A stretch of DNA of 57,500 nt from Plesiomonas shigelloides (GCF_900087055.1 NZ_LT575468.1:3290001-3347500); one strand, 5' to 3'. Numbered from the stretch's first letter, positions 22,828-33,987 are shown. Made by a program: numbers and translations. Notes: generated by a model not told the origin, from the sequence alone.

Positions 22828-24074
22828 GCACGCTTTCGATAAATGAGGAACGCCCCAACACAGAGGCAAAAATACACAATGTAAGTCAGCATATAGGCCT
22901 GCGCCGCACCCAGCGCACCCTCGCGCGGGATCAACCAGTGCGCCAGCCCCGTTAACAGGGCAAACTGGCTCACTTCAGCTAACAAGTAATAGCGTAATGC
23001 CGCTTTGGCTACGACCAGATAACCAAAGACATACGCGCCGACTTTGAACACATCGCCGGTCAGCTGCCAGGCAAACAGATCGCGCATCGGCCGAAACTCG
23101 GGCGAGAACAACAGCCAGATTGCCACATCACGCAGTAGATAAACGGCAAAACTGACCGTGGCAACCGCAGGCAACACAAAGCGCAGGGTGCGGCCAATCT
23201 CGCGCACAATCTCATCGCGCTGCTGTAAGCGCGACAGAGTCGGCAGCAGGTATACCGAGAACGAGGCGGTAATAAACTGCAGATAGGCATCCGAGATTTT
23301 ACTCACCCCTTGCCACATCCCGACCGAATCCCAGCCATAATCGGTGGCCAGACTATTTCGCAGCATCACGTAAGCGGCGGGCAAGGTGACCGAGGTGATC
23401 ACCACCATCAGGGTAAACTTCAGCAGCTGACGAGCCAGCGGCTTATCCCACAGCGGACGCAAGTCGGCAAAACGAATGTTGTTGCGCTTTTTAATCACCA
23501 CTGCGGCAGGCAGCACCGTGATGGCAGGCACTAACGCCATCCCGGCTAAAGCGCCGGCATAGCCGCCTAACCAGAAACACAGACAGTACGCCACCACACC
23601 AATTACGCTACCGGCAATCAGCGCCAACGCATTGCCCATCGCGTCGCGCTGGCCTTTGAGGATCGCCAGCAGCAAGTTGGCGTAGGCAATCCCCATTTGA
23701 ATCAAGCCCACCGCGCGGATCACCGGCACAAAATCGGGGTGATCGAATAAAGCGCGGCTAATCGGGCCGGCACCGAGTACAAACACCAGTGCCAACAGCG
23801 ATGAGGAGAGTAAGGTGATCGCCGAGGCCGTGCCCAATAAGCTGCGCAGTCGCGCGGGCTCTTGGTGAAACTCGGCCACGTACTTGGTCACGCCATTAAA
23901 AATACCGGCGCCGGACAATACGCCCAGCACCGTCACCATGGTCATGAAGTTACCGGCCTGGCCAACCCCTTGCGGGCCGAACGATACGGCCAGTAACTTG
24001 ACCACTAACAGCCCGACCCCAATCTTGACCAGGGTCGAGGCTGCGGTCCATACCGAAGCTTTAGCTAACGACAT
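22824..24074 (-). CDS. wzxE: ECA lipid III flippase
   Basis: 416-residue polytopic protein of the MOP/Wzx flippase superfamily with about twelve membrane helices. It moves undecaprenyl-linked ECA trisaccharide from the cytoplasmic to the periplasmic face. The N-terminus MSLAKASVWTAASTLVKIG and the segment QGVSKISDAYLQFITASFSV are near-identical to E. coli WzxE. It starts two bases after the wecE stop. Confidence 0.95.
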   Translation of the reverse strand: MSLAKASVWTAASTLVKIGVGLLVVKLLAVSFGPQGVGQAGNFMTMVTVLGVLSGAGIFNGVTKYVAEFHQEPARLRSLLGTASAITLLSSSLLALVFVLGAGPISRALFDHPDFVPVIRAVGLIQMGIAYANLLLAILKGQRDAMGNALALIAGSVIGVVAYCLCFWLGGYAGALAGMALVPAITVLPAAVVIKKRNNIRFADLRPLWDKPLARQLLKFTLMVVITSVTLPAAYVMLRNSLATDYGWDSVGMWQGVSKISDAYLQFITASFSVYLLPTLSRLQQRDEIVREIGRTLRFVLPAVATVSFAVYLLRDVAIWLLFSPEFRPMRDLFAWQLTGDVFKVGAYVFGYLVVAKAALRYYLLAEVSQFALLTGLAHWLIPREGALGAAQAYMLTYIVYFCLCVGAFLIYRKRA

Positions 24075-24076
24075 AA

Positions 24077-25207
24077 TCAGGCGAAAAAGTTCAGCATCGT
24101 CTGGATCACGGTACGCTGCGTCAACTCATCCATGTTGTAGAACAGCGGCAAACGCACCAAACGCTCGCTTTCCGCCGTTGTGAACTGATCCGCGCCATGC
24201 ATCACACCGAATTTCTCGCCCGCCGGGCAAGCATGCAGTGGGATATAGTGGAACACGGTCATGATTTCAGCTTCTTTCATAAAGCTGATAAAGGCGCTGC
24301 GATCATCGATATCACGCAGTTTGATATAGAACATGTGTGCGTTGTGGGCGCAGTCAGCAGGATGGCTTGGCAACTCGATACGTCCAGCCTCTGCCAGCGG
24401 CGTTAAGGCATCAAAATAGGTCTGCCACAGCTTCAAGCGACGCTGATTGATACGCTCAGCGGCTTCCAACTGCGACCACAGATAAGCCGCCTGCAGATCG
24501 GACATCAAATAGCTCGAACCGATGTCGCGCCACGTGTATTTGTCTACCTGACCACGGAAGAATTGACTGCGGTTGGTACCTTTCTCACGAATAATTTCAG
24601 CCCGCTCAATCAGCGCCGGATCATTGATGAGAGTCGCGCCACCTTCACCGCCTGCGGTGTAGTTTTTGGTTTCATGGAAGCTGTAGCAACCAATGTGACC
24701 GATGGTGCCCAGCGCACGCCCTTTGTAGGTCGACATCACGCCTTGCGCCGCATCTTCGACAACCCACAGGTCATATTTTTCAGCCAGCGCCATGATGGTA
24801 TCCATCTCGCACGCCACACCGGCATAGTGCACCGGCACAATCGCCTTAGTACGCTCGGTGATGGCCGCTTCAATCTTGCGCTCATCGATATTCATGGTAT
24901 CGGGACGCAGATCGACAAACACTACCTTGGCACCACGCAGCACGAAAGCATTGGCAGTCGACACAAAGGTGAAACTTGGCATGATCACCTCATCCCCCGG
25001 CTGGATATCCAGCAGGATGGCGGCCATCTCCAGTGAGGCTGTACAGGACGGGGTCAGCAACACTTTGGCGCTGCCAAAATGCTGCTCCATCCACTGCTGA
25101 CAGCGGCGAGTAAAGGCGCCGTCACCACACAGCTTACCGCTGCCCATGGCAGCCTGCATATACTCCAACTCCGTGCCGACAACCGGCGGGGCATTAAATG
25201 GGATCAT
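24077..25207 (-). CDS. wecE: dTDP-4-amino-4,6-dideoxygalactose transaminase
   Basis: 376-residue PLP enzyme of the DegT/DnrJ/EryC1/StrS family. It aminates dTDP-4-keto-6-deoxyglucose on the way to dTDP-Fuc4NAc. The PLP lysine is in SFHETKNYTAGGEGG, and the cofactor aspartate in VVEDAAQGV. The ATG at 25205-25207 (MIPFNAPPVVG) follows aggtga and lies five bases after the wecD stop; the ATG seven codons upstream would overlap wecD and lacks homology. Confidence 0.96.
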   Translation of the reverse strand: MIPFNAPPVVGTELEYMQAAMGSGKLCGDGAFTRRCQQWMEQHFGSAKVLLTPSCTASLEMAAILLDIQPGDEVIMPSFTFVSTANAFVLRGAKVVFVDLRPDTMNIDERKIEAAITERTKAIVPVHYAGVACEMDTIMALAEKYDLWVVEDAAQGVMSTYKGRALGTIGHIGCYSFHETKNYTAGGEGGATLINDPALIERAEIIREKGTNRSQFFRGQVDKYTWRDIGSSYLMSDLQAAYLWSQLEAAERINQRRLKLWQTYFDALTPLAEAGRIELPSHPADCAHNAHMFYIKLRDIDDRSAFISFMKEAEIMTVFHYIPLHACPAGEKFGVMHGADQFTTAESERLVRLPLFYNMDELTQRTVIQTMLNFFA

Positions 25208-25212
25208 GCTTA

Positions 25213-25923
25213 TCACCTGTAAAACCAATACGCAGTGTCGGTTATAACGGCACCGCTGCGAATATAAAGACGTAAGGCCGCCACATTACCGGTTTGTGTT
25301 GCCACTCGCAGAGTAGAAATCCCTTGCGTCTGGCACCAGTTTTGCGCTGCCCACATCAACTGTTGGCCCACACCACGCCCAGCACAAGTAGGTATCGCGG
25401 CTAAAAGGCCGATCCGAGCCTGTTGCTGGCCCAGATCGCGCAGGGTTACAAACCCCAGAATCTGTTCATCCTGCTCAATCAGCAGGCATTGATGATCGAA
25501 CGTGCCACGGATCGCTTTTTCGATCCATTCAGCATAAAAACGGCCACTGTCGCTAGGCTGATACCAAGGCGCGCGAAAACGGCTATGAGCAAAGGTCTGC
25601 GCCGCCGCACTGCGCAGCAGCGCAATGTCAGTCTCAGTGGCGACGCGGCAGCGCCAACCACTCGGCAGCGCTTGCACCGGTAAGGAAGCAGGCAAGCTCA
25701 GCGCCAGATCCACTTCGCCTTCCGCCAACTGAAAGCCCAAGCGAGCCAATCCATCGGCCAGATCCAGACGCGCCGCCGGTACTTTGGCTTGTACCAGTGC
25801 ATACGGCTGTAAATCTGCCGCTTGCACCGGCGCGGCCAGCTCATCCCACACCAATTTGGCACTGGAGAGTGCGAAAAAGGCGCTTTCCCAGCCTAATGGC
25901 TCAATATTGGCGTGGACGGACAT
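25213..25923 (-). CDS. wecD: dTDP-4-amino-4,6-dideoxygalactose N-acetyltransferase
   Basis: 236-residue GNAT-fold protein (WecD/RffC) that acetylates TDP-Fuc4N to TDP-Fuc4NAc with acetyl-CoA. The acetyl-CoA-binding loop is seen as [34 protein letters not shown] and GTFDHQCL match the E. coli family. The N-terminus [16 protein letters not shown] also fits. It begins 23 bases inside the end of rffH, a longer overlap than at the other ECA junctions. The N-terminal domain is poorly conserved in the family, as here. Confidence 0.93.
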   Translation of the reverse strand: MSVHANIEPLGWESAFFALSSAKLVWDELAAPVQAADLQPYALVQAKVPAARLDLADGLARLGFQLAEGEVDLALSLPASLPVQALPSGWRCRVATETDIALLRSAAAQTFAHSRFRAPWYQPSDSGRFYAEWIEKAIRGTFDHQCLLIEQDEQILGFVTLRDLGQQQARIGLLAAIPTCAGRGVGQQLMWAAQNWCQTQGISTLRVATQTGNVAALRLYIRSGAVITDTAYWFYR

Positions 25924-26782
25924 GCAGCAAGGTCTTCAGATATTGACCGTAACCGGTCTTAGCTTGTGCCTGTGCGGCAGCAGCCACTTGTTCGTCACTC
26001 AGCCAACCATTGCGCCAAGCGATTTCTTCCAAGCACGCTACTTTGAAGCCCTGACGTTTTTCCACTGTCTGCACAAAGGTGCTGGCTTCAATCAGGCTGT
26101 CATGAGTGCCGGTATCTAACCACGCAAAACCACGGCCCAGCAATTCCACCTTGAGCTGTCCTTTTTGCAGGTACATCTCGTTTAAGGTAGTGATTTCCAG
26201 CTCGCCGCGGTGCGATGGTTTGACCTGCTTGGCCAACTCAACCACTTGGTTGTCGTAGAAATACAGGCCGGTTACCGCCCAATTAGATTTGGGTTGAGCC
26301 GGTTTTTCTTCGATCGACAGTGCATTGAAGTCGTCATCAAACTCCACTACTCCGAAGCGCTCCGGATCCATCACCTGATAGCCAAACACTGTTGCGCCAC
26401 TGGTACGCGACGCCACCACTTTCAGCTTGTCACTGAAATATTGGCCAAAGAAGATGTTATCCCCCAGCACTAAGCACACACTGTCATCACCGATGAACTC
26501 TTCACCGATAATAAACGCCTGCGCCAGACCATCCGGACTAGGCTGGATGGCATACTGCAGGTTAATGCCAAAGTCGCTACCGTCACCCAGCAAACGCTGA
26601 AACGCGGGCTGATCATCGGGTGTAGTGATAATCAGGATGTCACGGATCCCGCTGAGCATCAGTACTGACAGCGGGTAGTAAATCATGGGTTTATCATACA
26701 CCGGCAGCATCTGCTTAGAGACGCCGCGGGTGAGCGGATACAGGCGAGTACCGGAGCCACCCGCCAGAATAATACCTTTCAT
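25901..26782 (-). CDS. rffH: Glucose-1-phosphate thymidylyltransferase (ECA)
   Basis: 293-residue nucleotidyltransferase that makes dTDP-glucose from dTTP and glucose 1-phosphate. The [11 protein letters not shown] signature (about residues 8-18) with following [11 protein letters not shown], plus [10 protein letters not shown] and [13 protein letters not shown], define the RmlA/RffH family. Its place in the ECA operon next to rffG favours RffH over RmlA. The ATG at 26780-26782 is two bases after the rffG stop. Confidence 0.95.
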   Translation of the reverse strand: MKGIILAGGSGTRLYPLTRGVSKQMLPVYDKPMIYYPLSVLMLSGIRDILIITTPDDQPAFQRLLGDGSDFGINLQYAIQPSPDGLAQAFIIGEEFIGDDSVCLVLGDNIFFGQYFSDKLKVVASRTSGATVFGYQVMDPERFGVVEFDDDFNALSIEEKPAQPKSNWAVTGLYFYDNQVVELAKQVKPSHRGELEITTLNEMYLQKGQLKVELLGRGFAWLDTGTHDSLIEASTFVQTVEKRQGFKVACLEEIAWRNGWLSDEQVAAAAQAQAKTGYGQYLKTLLHVRPRQY

Positions 26783-26784
26783 GC

Positions 26785-27858
26785 TCAGGCTCCTAAGCCA
26801 AGGCGCTCACCGGCATACGAGCCGTCTTGCACTCGGCGCCACCAAGTTTCATTTTCCAGATACCAGATCACAGTTTTGCGGATCCCGCTTTCGAACGTCT
26901 CTTGCGGTACCCAACCCAGATCATGGGCGATCTTCGAGGCATCGATCGCATAGCGCAGATCATGGCCTGGACGATCCGCCACATAAGTGATCAGATCGCG
27001 ATAGTGCGCCACACCGGCCGGCTTGTTTGGCACCAGCTCTTCCAACAGGTCACACAGGGTGTGTACCACGTCGATATTCTTGCGCTCGTTGTGACCACCA
27101 ATGTTATAGGTCTCACCGACCGCGCCTTCCGTTGCCACTTTCACCAGCGCACGAGCATGATCTTCCACGTACAGCCAATCACGGATCTGCTCCCCCTTGC
27201 CATACACTGGCAATGGCTTACCGGCTAATGCATTTAAAATCATCAGCGGGATCAACTTTTCTGGGAAATGGAAAGGACCGTAGTTATTCGAGCAGTTGGT
27301 GATCAGCGTTGGCAAACCGTAGGTTCGACGCCACGCGCGGACCAGATGATCACTGGACGCTTTAGAGGCCGAATACGGGCTGCTTGGGGCGTACGGCGTG
27401 GTTTCAGTAAACAGCGAATCAGGACCTTCCAGATCGCCATACACCTCATCGGTGGAGATATGGTGGAAACGAAACGCCGCTTTCGCCTGTGGCTCCAGCG
27501 CATTCCAATAGTTACGCGCCGCTTCCAGCAGGGTATAGGTACCGATAATGTTGGTTTCGATAAACGCTGCCGGACCATCAATCGAGCGATCGACATGGCT
27601 TTCCGCCGCCAGATGCATCACCACATCTGGGCGATATTGAGCAAAAATACGCTCCATCGCGCTGCGATCGCAGATGTCTGCCTGCTCGAACTGATAGCGC
27701 GGGCTATCGCTGACACTGTTCAGTGACTCCAGATTGCCGGCATAGGTCAGCTTATCCAGATTGACCACGTGATACGGAGTATCTTGGATAATGTGGCGTA
27801 CTACCGCCGAACCGATAAAACCTGCACCACCGGTTACCAGAATCGTTTTCACCGCCAT
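26785..27858 (-). CDS. rffG: dTDP-glucose 4,6-dehydratase (ECA)
   Basis: 357-residue short-chain dehydrogenase/reductase. It has the NAD-binding GGAGFIGSA loop near residue 11, [15 protein letters not shown], the STDEVYGDL catalytic Thr-Asp-Glu region and the [10 protein letters not shown] active-site Tyr-X3-Lys. It converts dTDP-glucose to the 4-keto-6-deoxy sugar that WecE uses. The ATG overlaps the end of wecC by ten bases. It belongs to the ECA operon, and only one RmlB-type gene is seen in the window. Confidence 0.96.
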   Translation of the reverse strand: MAVKTILVTGGAGFIGSAVVRHIIQDTPYHVVNLDKLTYAGNLESLNSVSDSPRYQFEQADICDRSAMERIFAQYRPDVVMHLAAESHVDRSIDGPAAFIETNIIGTYTLLEAARNYWNALEPQAKAAFRFHHISTDEVYGDLEGPDSLFTETTPYAPSSPYSASKASSDHLVRAWRRTYGLPTLITNCSNNYGPFHFPEKLIPLMILNALAGKPLPVYGKGEQIRDWLYVEDHARALVKVATEGAVGETYNIGGHNERKNIDVVHTLCDLLEELVPNKPAGVAHYRDLITYVADRPGHDLRYAIDASKIAHDLGWVPQETFESGIRKTVIWYLENETWWRRVQDGSYAGERLGLGA

Positions 27859-29111
27859 ACCCCCTTGGTATCCACTACCCAGCTCTGCGTCACTTGAGCA
27901 GGAGAAATGGCCTTGAACTGCTGATGGTCGACCAACAGCACCAATACATCGGCCTGCGCCAGCGCCTGCTCGGTCGACACCAACTCAACTTTGCCGTGCA
28001 GCTTTTTCGGCAGCTCATGCACGTTTGGCTCCACCGCCAATACCTGACCGGCATGCCAATCGGCGATCAGCTGGGTAATTTCCATCGCAGGGCTTTCACG
28101 CAGGTCATCGATATCCGGCTTAAATGCCAGTCCCAGACACGCAACCTTCACATCTTGCGCACGCTTACCGGTCGCGGTCAGGCACTCGGCTACCGCCAGT
28201 TTGGTTTTTTCCACCACCCAATGCGGCTTGCCGTCATTCACTTCACGCGCCACACGAATGAGGCGCGCCTCTTCTGGGTTTTGCGCCACGATAAACCATG
28301 GGTCAACCGCGATGCAGTGGCCGCCAACACCCGGTCCTGGCAGCAGGATATTCACGCGCGGATGGCGGTTAGCCAGACGGATCAGCTCCCATACGTTGAT
28401 GCCTTGCTTATCACAGATCAGCGACAGCTCATTGGCAAACGCGATGTTGACATCACGGAAGCTGTTTTCAGTCAGCTTACACATCTCGGCGGTACGGGAG
28501 TTGGTGATCACGCACTCCCCTTTTACAAAGGTCTTGTACAGACTCGCGGCACGCTCAGAGCAGCGCGGAGTCATCCCGCCAATCACGCGGTCGTTTTGAA
28601 TAAGCTCCACCATCACTTTGCCTGGCAGTACGCGCTCAGGGCAGTAGGCGATATTCACATCGGCCGCTTCACCGGCTTGTGGCGGGAAGCTTAAATCGCT
28701 GCGCGCATCCATCAGCCACTGCGCCATTTGCTCAGTCGCAGTCACTGGAGAGGTGGATTCCAAGATCACCAAATCGCCTTTTTTCAGCACCGGCGCAATC
28801 GACTTGGCTGCCGCTTCGACATAGGCCAGATCCGGCTCGTAATCACCTTTGAACGGCGTAGGCACCGCAATTAAAAACGCATCCGCTGGTTGTGGCTGGG
28901 TGCTAGCGCGCAGGAAACCACCCTCCACGGCGGCTTTCACTGCCAGATCCAAATCCGGCTCCACAATGTGAATTTTGCCCTGATTGATGGTATCAACGGC
29001 GTGCTGATTGATATCAATACCGATCACCTTTTTCTGGGCAGACGCGAATGCTGCCGCCGTTGGCAGACCGATATATCCCAAACCGATAACTGAAATGGTG
29101 TCAAAGCTCAT
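27849..29111 (-). CDS. wecC: UDP-N-acetyl-D-mannosamine dehydrogenase
   Basis: 420-residue UDP-sugar dehydrogenase that oxidises UDP-ManNAc to UDP-ManNAcA with two NAD+. Present are the N-terminal Rossmann motif [16 protein letters not shown], the catalytic [20 protein letters not shown] region with nearby lysine, and [13 protein letters not shown] with the expected catalytic cysteine (GGHC). The start overlaps the wecB stop as ATGA at 29108-29111. Confidence 0.96.
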   Translation of the reverse strand: MSFDTISVIGLGYIGLPTAAAFASAQKKVIGIDINQHAVDTINQGKIHIVEPDLDLAVKAAVEGGFLRASTQPQPADAFLIAVPTPFKGDYEPDLAYVEAAAKSIAPVLKKGDLVILESTSPVTATEQMAQWLMDARSDLSFPPQAGEAADVNIAYCPERVLPGKVMVELIQNDRVIGGMTPRCSERAASLYKTFVKGECVITNSRTAEMCKLTENSFRDVNIAFANELSLICDKQGINVWELIRLANRHPRVNILLPGPGVGGHCIAVDPWFIVAQNPEEARLIRVAREVNDGKPHWVVEKTKLAVAECLTATGKRAQDVKVACLGLAFKPDIDDLRESPAMEITQLIADWHAGQVLAVEPNVHELPKKLHGKVELVSTEQALAQADVLVLLVDHQQFKAISPAQVTQSWVVDTKGVWR

Positions 29112-30241
29112 GACTGGTCACCTGAATTAATCTTCAATGCTTCAAGAATTTGCGCGCAAGCCTGCCCGTTACCGTACGGGTTATGAGCACGGCTCATGCG
29201 GTGGTATTCATCATGGTCGGTCAGCAGACGTGATACTTCGCTGACGATCGTTTCAACTTTTGTCCCCACCAAACGCACCGTGCCGGCATCTACCGCTTCC
29301 GGGCGTTCGGTCGTATCCCGCAGCACCAATACCGGCTTGCCCAGTGACGGCGCTTCTTCTTGAATCCCACCGGAGTCGGTCAGGATCAGATAAGCACGGT
29401 TCATCAGGTAGACAAACGGCAAGTAATCTTGCGGGTCAATCAGGATCACGTTGTCGATGCCACGCAAAATGCGGTTCACCGGCTCACGGACATTCGGGTT
29501 TAGGTGCATCGGATAGAGAATTTGCGCCTCTGGATGCTGACGCGCAATCTCGGCCAGCGCATTACAGATCCGCTCAAATCCACCGCCAAAACTTTCACGG
29601 CGATGACCGGTGACCAGAATCAGTTTCTTATCGTCTTGCAAGAACGGATAACGCGCTTCGATGCTGGCCAGCAGCGCGGTATCTTGCTGCAGCTTATTGC
29701 GTACCCAAAACAGGGCATCAATCACCGTATTGCCGGTGACGAAAATATGCGCATCGGGAATATGCTCTTGCAGCAGGTTGTGACGCGAGGTTTCGGTCGG
29801 TGCAAAATGGAAACGGGCCAGATGGCCGGTCAGTTTACGGTTGCCCTCTTCCGGCCACGGTGAGTACAGGTTACCGGTACGCAGACCGGCTTCCACGTGC
29901 CCAACCGGAATTTGCTGATAAAACGCTGCCAAGCTGGCCGCCATCGTGGTGGTGGTATCACCATGCACCAACACCACATCTGGATTGAATTCGTTCAGTA
30001 CCGGCTTCAGGCCTTCCAGAATACGACAGGTGATCTCGGTCAGGCCCTGACCGGGACGCATGATGTTGAGATCATAATCCGGTACGATCTCGAACAAGTG
30101 CAATACCTGATCCAGCATCTCGCGATGCTGCGCGGTGACACAAACTTTAGACTCAAACTCAGGATGTTGAGCCAGCGCGTGGACCAGCGGCGCCATTTTA
30201 ATGGCTTCTGGACGGGTACCGAAAACGGTCAACACTTTCAC
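29108..30241 (-). CDS. wecB: UDP-N-acetylglucosamine 2-epimerase (non-hydrolysing)
   Basis: 377-residue epimerase that interconverts UDP-GlcNAc and UDP-ManNAc for ECA. It has [15 protein letters not shown] at the N-terminus, [30 protein letters not shown] and [19 protein letters not shown] chose the GTG at 30239-30241 because homology starts there ([13 protein letters not shown]) and aagag precedes it at seven bases. An in-frame ATG at 30298 would add 19 residues but has no ribosome binding site and no counterpart in the family. Confidence 0.94.
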   Translation of the reverse strand: MKVLTVFGTRPEAIKMAPLVHALAQHPEFESKVCVTAQHREMLDQVLHLFEIVPDYDLNIMRPGQGLTEITCRILEGLKPVLNEFNPDVVLVHGDTTTTMAASLAAFYQQIPVGHVEAGLRTGNLYSPWPEEGNRKLTGHLARFHFAPTETSRHNLLQEHIPDAHIFVTGNTVIDALFWVRNKLQQDTALLASIEARYPFLQDDKKLILVTGHRRESFGGGFERICNALAEIARQHPEAQILYPMHLNPNVREPVNRILRGIDNVILIDPQDYLPFVYLMNRAYLILTDSGGIQEEAPSLGKPVLVLRDTTERPEAVDAGTVRLVGTKVETIVSEVSRLLTDHDEYHRMSRAHNPYGNGQACAQILEALKINSGDQS

Positions 30242-30343
30242 AGCAATACTCTTTTGGTTGTCAGAGGATCTCACCACACACGTAGTCAAATCCGACATCA
30301 GGAGTACCGGACAACCGGCGCCCCTGCCTTCTTACGCAACAAA

Positions 30344-31273
30344 TTAACGGGCAGCAATCCGCCGACCAATCGCAATCCCAGCACCGGTCATGCCACCAAT
30401 CACACCCCACAGGATCAACAAGAACAGACGACGCGGCTTATCACGATTCACCGGCTCGACCGGAGTGCGCAGATAACGGAAGGTCTGAATATTCTGATCC
30501 AGTTTCGGTGCAATGGCTAACGCAGCCAGTACCGCTTTATTCTGGGCATAGTCCACATCGAAGTTAGCCGCTTGCATAGCTTCATCGGCGGTGGTTTTGC
30601 CATCTTGCTCACGTTGCAACAGCGCTTTATTCACTGACTCTTGACGCGAAACCAGTGCTTTCACGGATTGCAGCCGCGAAGCCCAACGGCCCGCCAAGTT
30701 AGCATCCAGCGCCGCCACCGCGCGCGCATTGGCAAACGCGATGTATTGCTTGAGTAAGTTGCTGGCATCAGCTGCAGTTTCCGCGCTCAAACGAATGCTG
30801 TCGAACGGGGTTTTCTTGTCATCTTTGGCCGTGAAGGTGATGTCGTTGATCAGATCATCGAGCAGTTGACCATCGGCACGTGCGTTGCCTTCAGTGCGGC
30901 TGCGGTAGTAATCGGTCTGCAACCAAAAATCACGACGGGTATCGTAGGAGCCCAGCTGCATGCGCAGCTCGTCATACGCTTCGTCTTGCACCGGTGGCAA
31001 GGTGACGTTGGCGGTATCCTGCACATCCAGTCCGCGCAGGAACTGCTGCTGCGCAAAATAGCTGCCCAGCTGCGTGGTCAATGGACGGTCGGTCATCGCG
31101 TTAGCGCTCCACTCCTCTTTCACCACATAGGAGTAAACCAACGCCAGCGCAGCAAACAGAACACCGGTACCGATGATCCACGCTTTACCTGACCACAAAA
31201 TACGAAACAAGCCACGGATATCCAGTTCGTTATCCACAGTGCTATGTGTCTGTTCTGATACTTGCTTTATCAC
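30344..31273 (-). CDS. wzzE: ECA chain-length regulator, shortened WzzE
   Basis: 309-residue Wzz-family protein that sets the modal length of ECA chains. It has an N-terminal membrane helix at about 31-51 (WIIGTGVLFAALALVYSYVV), a large periplasmic domain with DTRRDFWLQTDYYRSR, the FRYLRTPVEP proline-rich segment and a C-terminal helix (LFLLILWGVIGGMTGAGIAIG). E. coli WzzE has 348 residues. By eye the missing 36-40 residues fall in one block around 220-245, within the long periplasmic helix. Translation starts at GTG (31271-31273) after GAGGA. Confidence 0.93.
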   Translation of the reverse strand: MIKQVSEQTHSTVDNELDIRGLFRILWSGKAWIIGTGVLFAALALVYSYVVKEEWSANAMTDRPLTTQLGSYFAQQQFLRGLDVQDTANVTLPPVQDEAYDELRMQLGSYDTRRDFWLQTDYYRSRTEGNARADGQLLDDLINDITFTAKDDKKTPFDSIRLSAETAADASNLLKQYIAFANARAVAALDANLAGRWASRLQSVKALVSRQESVNKALLQREQDGKTTADEAMQAANFDVDYAQNKAVLAALAIAPKLDQNIQTFRYLRTPVEPVNRDKPRRLFLLILWGVIGGMTGAGIAIGRRIAAR

Positions 31274-31312
31274 GGCGCTATAATCCTCGAATGGCGCAAA
31301 AACCCGTACACC

Positions 31313-32422
31313 TTAGAAATGCCGACCTACCCAGACTTTCAACCGGCGACGCATACGACGAACAAACCGGGTGGCAACCCACGCACGGCTGATACAGTAT
31401 CCATAAACGATAAAGGTCACTAAAAACGCGGCCAACATCACCCACTCCGGCCAACCTAGCCACTCCCCCATGATGCCGAATGCTGCCAGTGCAGCAGCTA
31501 AACCCGTGATCAGCAAGAACGCTTGGCCGGAGGTAAAACCGGCGCGCATCACCATATGGTGAATATGCTGACGATCAGGGGAAAACGGGCTTTGACCCTT
31601 TTTAATGCGGCGATAGGTGATGGTGATCATGTCCATCAAGGGAATAGCGATCACCCACAACGCAGTGACCGGATTGAGCGGATGGCCTTGCCCTTGGGTA
31701 CTTTGCAGCAACAACCACACCACGGTAAAACCAATCACGGTACTGCCGGCATCACCCATAAAGACTTTGAATTTGCGCCCCCACGGGATCCCGAGGTTAA
31801 GCAAAATATAGGGCAGCGTGGCGGCAATGATGGCAAAGCACCACAGCGCCAAATCGGGCTGCTTATCGAGGACAAACAAAACCCCAAGCGAGCCAAACGT
31901 CACGCAAGATAAGCCGCCCAGCAAGCCATCGATGCCGTCGACCATATTGAATGCATTGATCGCCGCCAACACCGCCAAGAGCGTCAGAACATAGCCGAAT
32001 GGCCCTAGCACCAGCTCCCACGGACCAAAAATTTGGCCGAGACTGTTCAGATACAAGCCACCTGCGGTCATCATAATGATGGCGATAGTCGCCTGCACAC
32101 AGGCGCGAATTTTTACGCTGATATCAAACCGGTCATCTAAAATACCGACCACCAGTAATACGCCAGCACACAACAGATATAAACCCGGCTGACGCAAATT
32201 ATTCCAGTGCTGGATGAAAAAGAAGGCCATCCCAGCGAACACCGAAATACCGCCCACCAGCGGGATCAACCCATGGTGCAATTTACGGTAATTAGGTTTG
32301 TCCACCAGGCCAACTTTGCGTGCCACTTTGCGCGCGACAAACAGTGAAGCCAGTGAAAACAGAAATACAAAGAAAAGATCACTACTCATCATGAGCACGT
32401 CACTGCGAATAAAGTCCACCAT
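31313..32422 (-). CDS. wecA: UDP-GlcNAc:undecaprenyl-phosphate GlcNAc-1-phosphate transferase
   Basis: 369-residue polytopic transferase that starts ECA, and often O-antigen, by moving GlcNAc-1-P to undecaprenyl phosphate. It has about eleven membrane helices. The motifs GLVDKPNYRKLHHGLIPLVGG, GILDDRFDISVKIRA (the catalytic Asp-Asp), NAFNMVDGIDGLLGG, VFMGDAGSTVIGF and FSPDRQHIHHMVMRAG are as in the PNPT family. The ATG at 32420-32422 is preceded by aaggg at six bases; a double ATG ten codons later is an alternative. It is the first gene of the ECA operon. Confidence 0.96.
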   Translation of the reverse strand: MVDFIRSDVLMMSSDLFFVFLFSLASLFVARKVARKVGLVDKPNYRKLHHGLIPLVGGISVFAGMAFFFIQHWNNLRQPGLYLLCAGVLLVVGILDDRFDISVKIRACVQATIAIIMMTAGGLYLNSLGQIFGPWELVLGPFGYVLTLLAVLAAINAFNMVDGIDGLLGGLSCVTFGSLGVLFVLDKQPDLALWCFAIIAATLPYILLNLGIPWGRKFKVFMGDAGSTVIGFTVVWLLLQSTQGQGHPLNPVTALWVIAIPLMDMITITYRRIKKGQSPFSPDRQHIHHMVMRAGFTSGQAFLLITGLAAALAAFGIMGEWLGWPEWVMLAAFLVTFIVYGYCISRAWVATRFVRRMRRRLKVWVGRHF

Positions 32423-32667
32423 CCATAGCCCTTGAGTGAGGTGCGCACCTGCACCCGATAAACTATTACTGCCATATAGACAAAAATGACGTTATGCCGC
32501 AATCATTCGGCCGGAATTACATCAGTCACTCCGCCAGCCTGAGAGCTTTTACCGCCCTTTGTCACAGGTCAGTCCATTCATATTACCGTGAATTTGAGCC
32601 GTGCGAAACGCGTCGCCGATCAGCGACAACCCCGTGTGCTAAAAGCAAAATTTGGCGACCAGAAAGC
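32423..32667 (-). other. Upstream region of the ECA operon
   Basis: This 245-bp stretch separates wecA from the rho terminator and must carry the ECA promoter on the minus strand. I see AT-rich candidates (taatag near 32465) but no convincing -35/-10 pair. A perfect 12-bp palindrome, aggtgcgcacct (32439-32450), lies in the untranslated leader close to the wecA ribosome binding site. No gene is supported here. Confidence 0.5.
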
Positions 32668-32699
32668 AAAAAAGCGTCGCCCGAAGGCGACGCTTTTTT
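32668..32699 (-). terminator. Terminator of rho
   Basis: aaaaaagcgtcgcc (32668-32681), cgaa, ggcgacgctttttt (32686-32699) form a perfect 14-pair hairpin with T runs in both directions, 28 bases past the rho stop codon. Confidence 0.92.
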
Positions 32700-32727
32700 C
32701 ATGTGGAGTGATCTTTATCCGACCGAA

Positions 32728-33987
32728 TTATGAACGCTTCATCATGTCGAAGAATTCATCGTTGGTCTTGGTCATCGCCAGCTTGTTGATCAGGAACTCC
32801 ATCGCATCAATCTCACCCATTGGGTGTAAGATTTTGCGCAGGATCCACATCTTTTGCAGCTCTTCTGACGAGGTCAGCAGCTCTTCACGGCGGGTACCGG
32901 AGCGGTTGTAATCAATGGCTGGGAACACACGCTTCTCGGCAATCTTACGCGCCAAGTGCAGTTCCATGTTACCGGTGCCTTTGAACTCTTCGTAGATCAC
33001 TTCGTCCATCTTCGAGCCGGTATCAACCAGCGCGGTGGCAATAATGGTCAGGCTACCGCCCTCTTCCACGTTACGTGCCGCACCGAAGAAACGCTTCGGA
33101 CGATGCAGGGCATTCGCATCCACACCACCGGTCAGGACTTTACCGGACGCCGGTACTACGGTGTTATAGGCACGGGCCAGACGGGTGATGGAATCGAGCA
33201 GGATCACCACATCTTTTTTGTGCTCAACCAGACGCTTAGCCTTTTCAATCACCATCTCCGCCACTTGCACGTGACGGGAGGCAGGCTCATCAAAGGTGGA
33301 CGCTACCACTTCACCGTTCACCAGACGTTGCATTTCAGTTACTTCTTCTGGACGCTCGTCAATCAGCAGCACCATCAGTACGCAGTCTGGATGGTTAGCG
33401 GAAATGCTCTGGGCAATGTTTTGCAGCAGCATGGTCTTACCGGCTTTCGGTGGTGCCACAATCAGGGCTCGCTGACCACAACCGATTGGCGACGCCAAAT
33501 CCAGAACGCGGGCAGTTAAGTCTTCGGTAGAGCCATTACCACGCTCCATGCGCAAACGGCGATTAGCATGCAGTGGGGTTAAGTTTTCGAACAGGATCTT
33601 GTTGCGGGAGTTTTCCGGCTTGTCGTAGTTAACTTCGTTGACTTTCAGCAGGGCAAAATAGCGTTCGCCTTCTTTTGGCGGGCGGATTTTACCAGCAATG
33701 GTGTCACCTGTACGAAGATTGAAACGGCGGATTTGACTCGGGGAAACGTAGATATCATCAGGACCGGCAAGGTAGGAGCTGTCTGCGGATCGCAGGAAAC
33801 CGAAACCATCCTGCAAAATCTCTAACACGCCATCACCAAAAATATCTTCACCGCTCTTGGCATGTTGTTTCAGGATGGCAAAGATAATGTCTTGTTTGCG
33901 CATCCGGGCCATATTTTCGAGGCCCATTGACTCCCCAAGCGCCACAAGCTCGGAGACAGGTGTATTTTTCAGTTCGGTAAGATTCAT
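32728..33987 (-). CDS. rho: Transcription termination factor Rho
   Basis: 419-residue hexameric RNA helicase, exactly the E. coli length. The N-terminal RNA-binding part has [25 protein letters not shown]. The ATPase core has the Walker [27 protein letters not shown], the Q-loop region [13 protein letters not shown] and the R-loop [25 protein letters not shown]. The ATG at 33985-33987 gives the canonical [10 protein letters not shown] start; 27 in-frame codons before it are rejected as leader. A roughly 200-bp region upstream, to trxA, contains an inverted repeat and probably the rho promoter and autoregulatory leader. Confidence 0.98.
   Translation of the reverse strand: MNLTELKNTPVSELVALGESMGLENMARMRKQDIIFAILKQHAKSGEDIFGDGVLEILQDGFGFLRSADSSYLAGPDDIYVSPSQIRRFNLRTGDTIAGKIRPPKEGERYFALLKVNEVNYDKPENSRNKILFENLTPLHANRRLRMERGNGSTEDLTARVLDLASPIGCGQRALIVAPPKAGKTMLLQNIAQSISANHPDCVLMVLLIDERPEEVTEMQRLVNGEVVASTFDEPASRHVQVAEMVIEKAKRLVEHKKDVVILLDSITRLARAYNTVVPASGKVLTGGVDANALHRPKRFFGAARNVEEGGSLTIIATALVDTGSKMDEVIYEEFKGTGNMELHLARKIAEKRVFPAIDYNRSGTRREELLTSSEELQKMWILRKILHPMGEIDAMEFLINKLAMTKTNDEFFDMMKRS

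Noticed and set aside
30242-30298. ATG start of wecB 19 codons upstream
   Set aside because: No ribosome binding site precedes it and family similarity begins at the GTG at 30239-30241.
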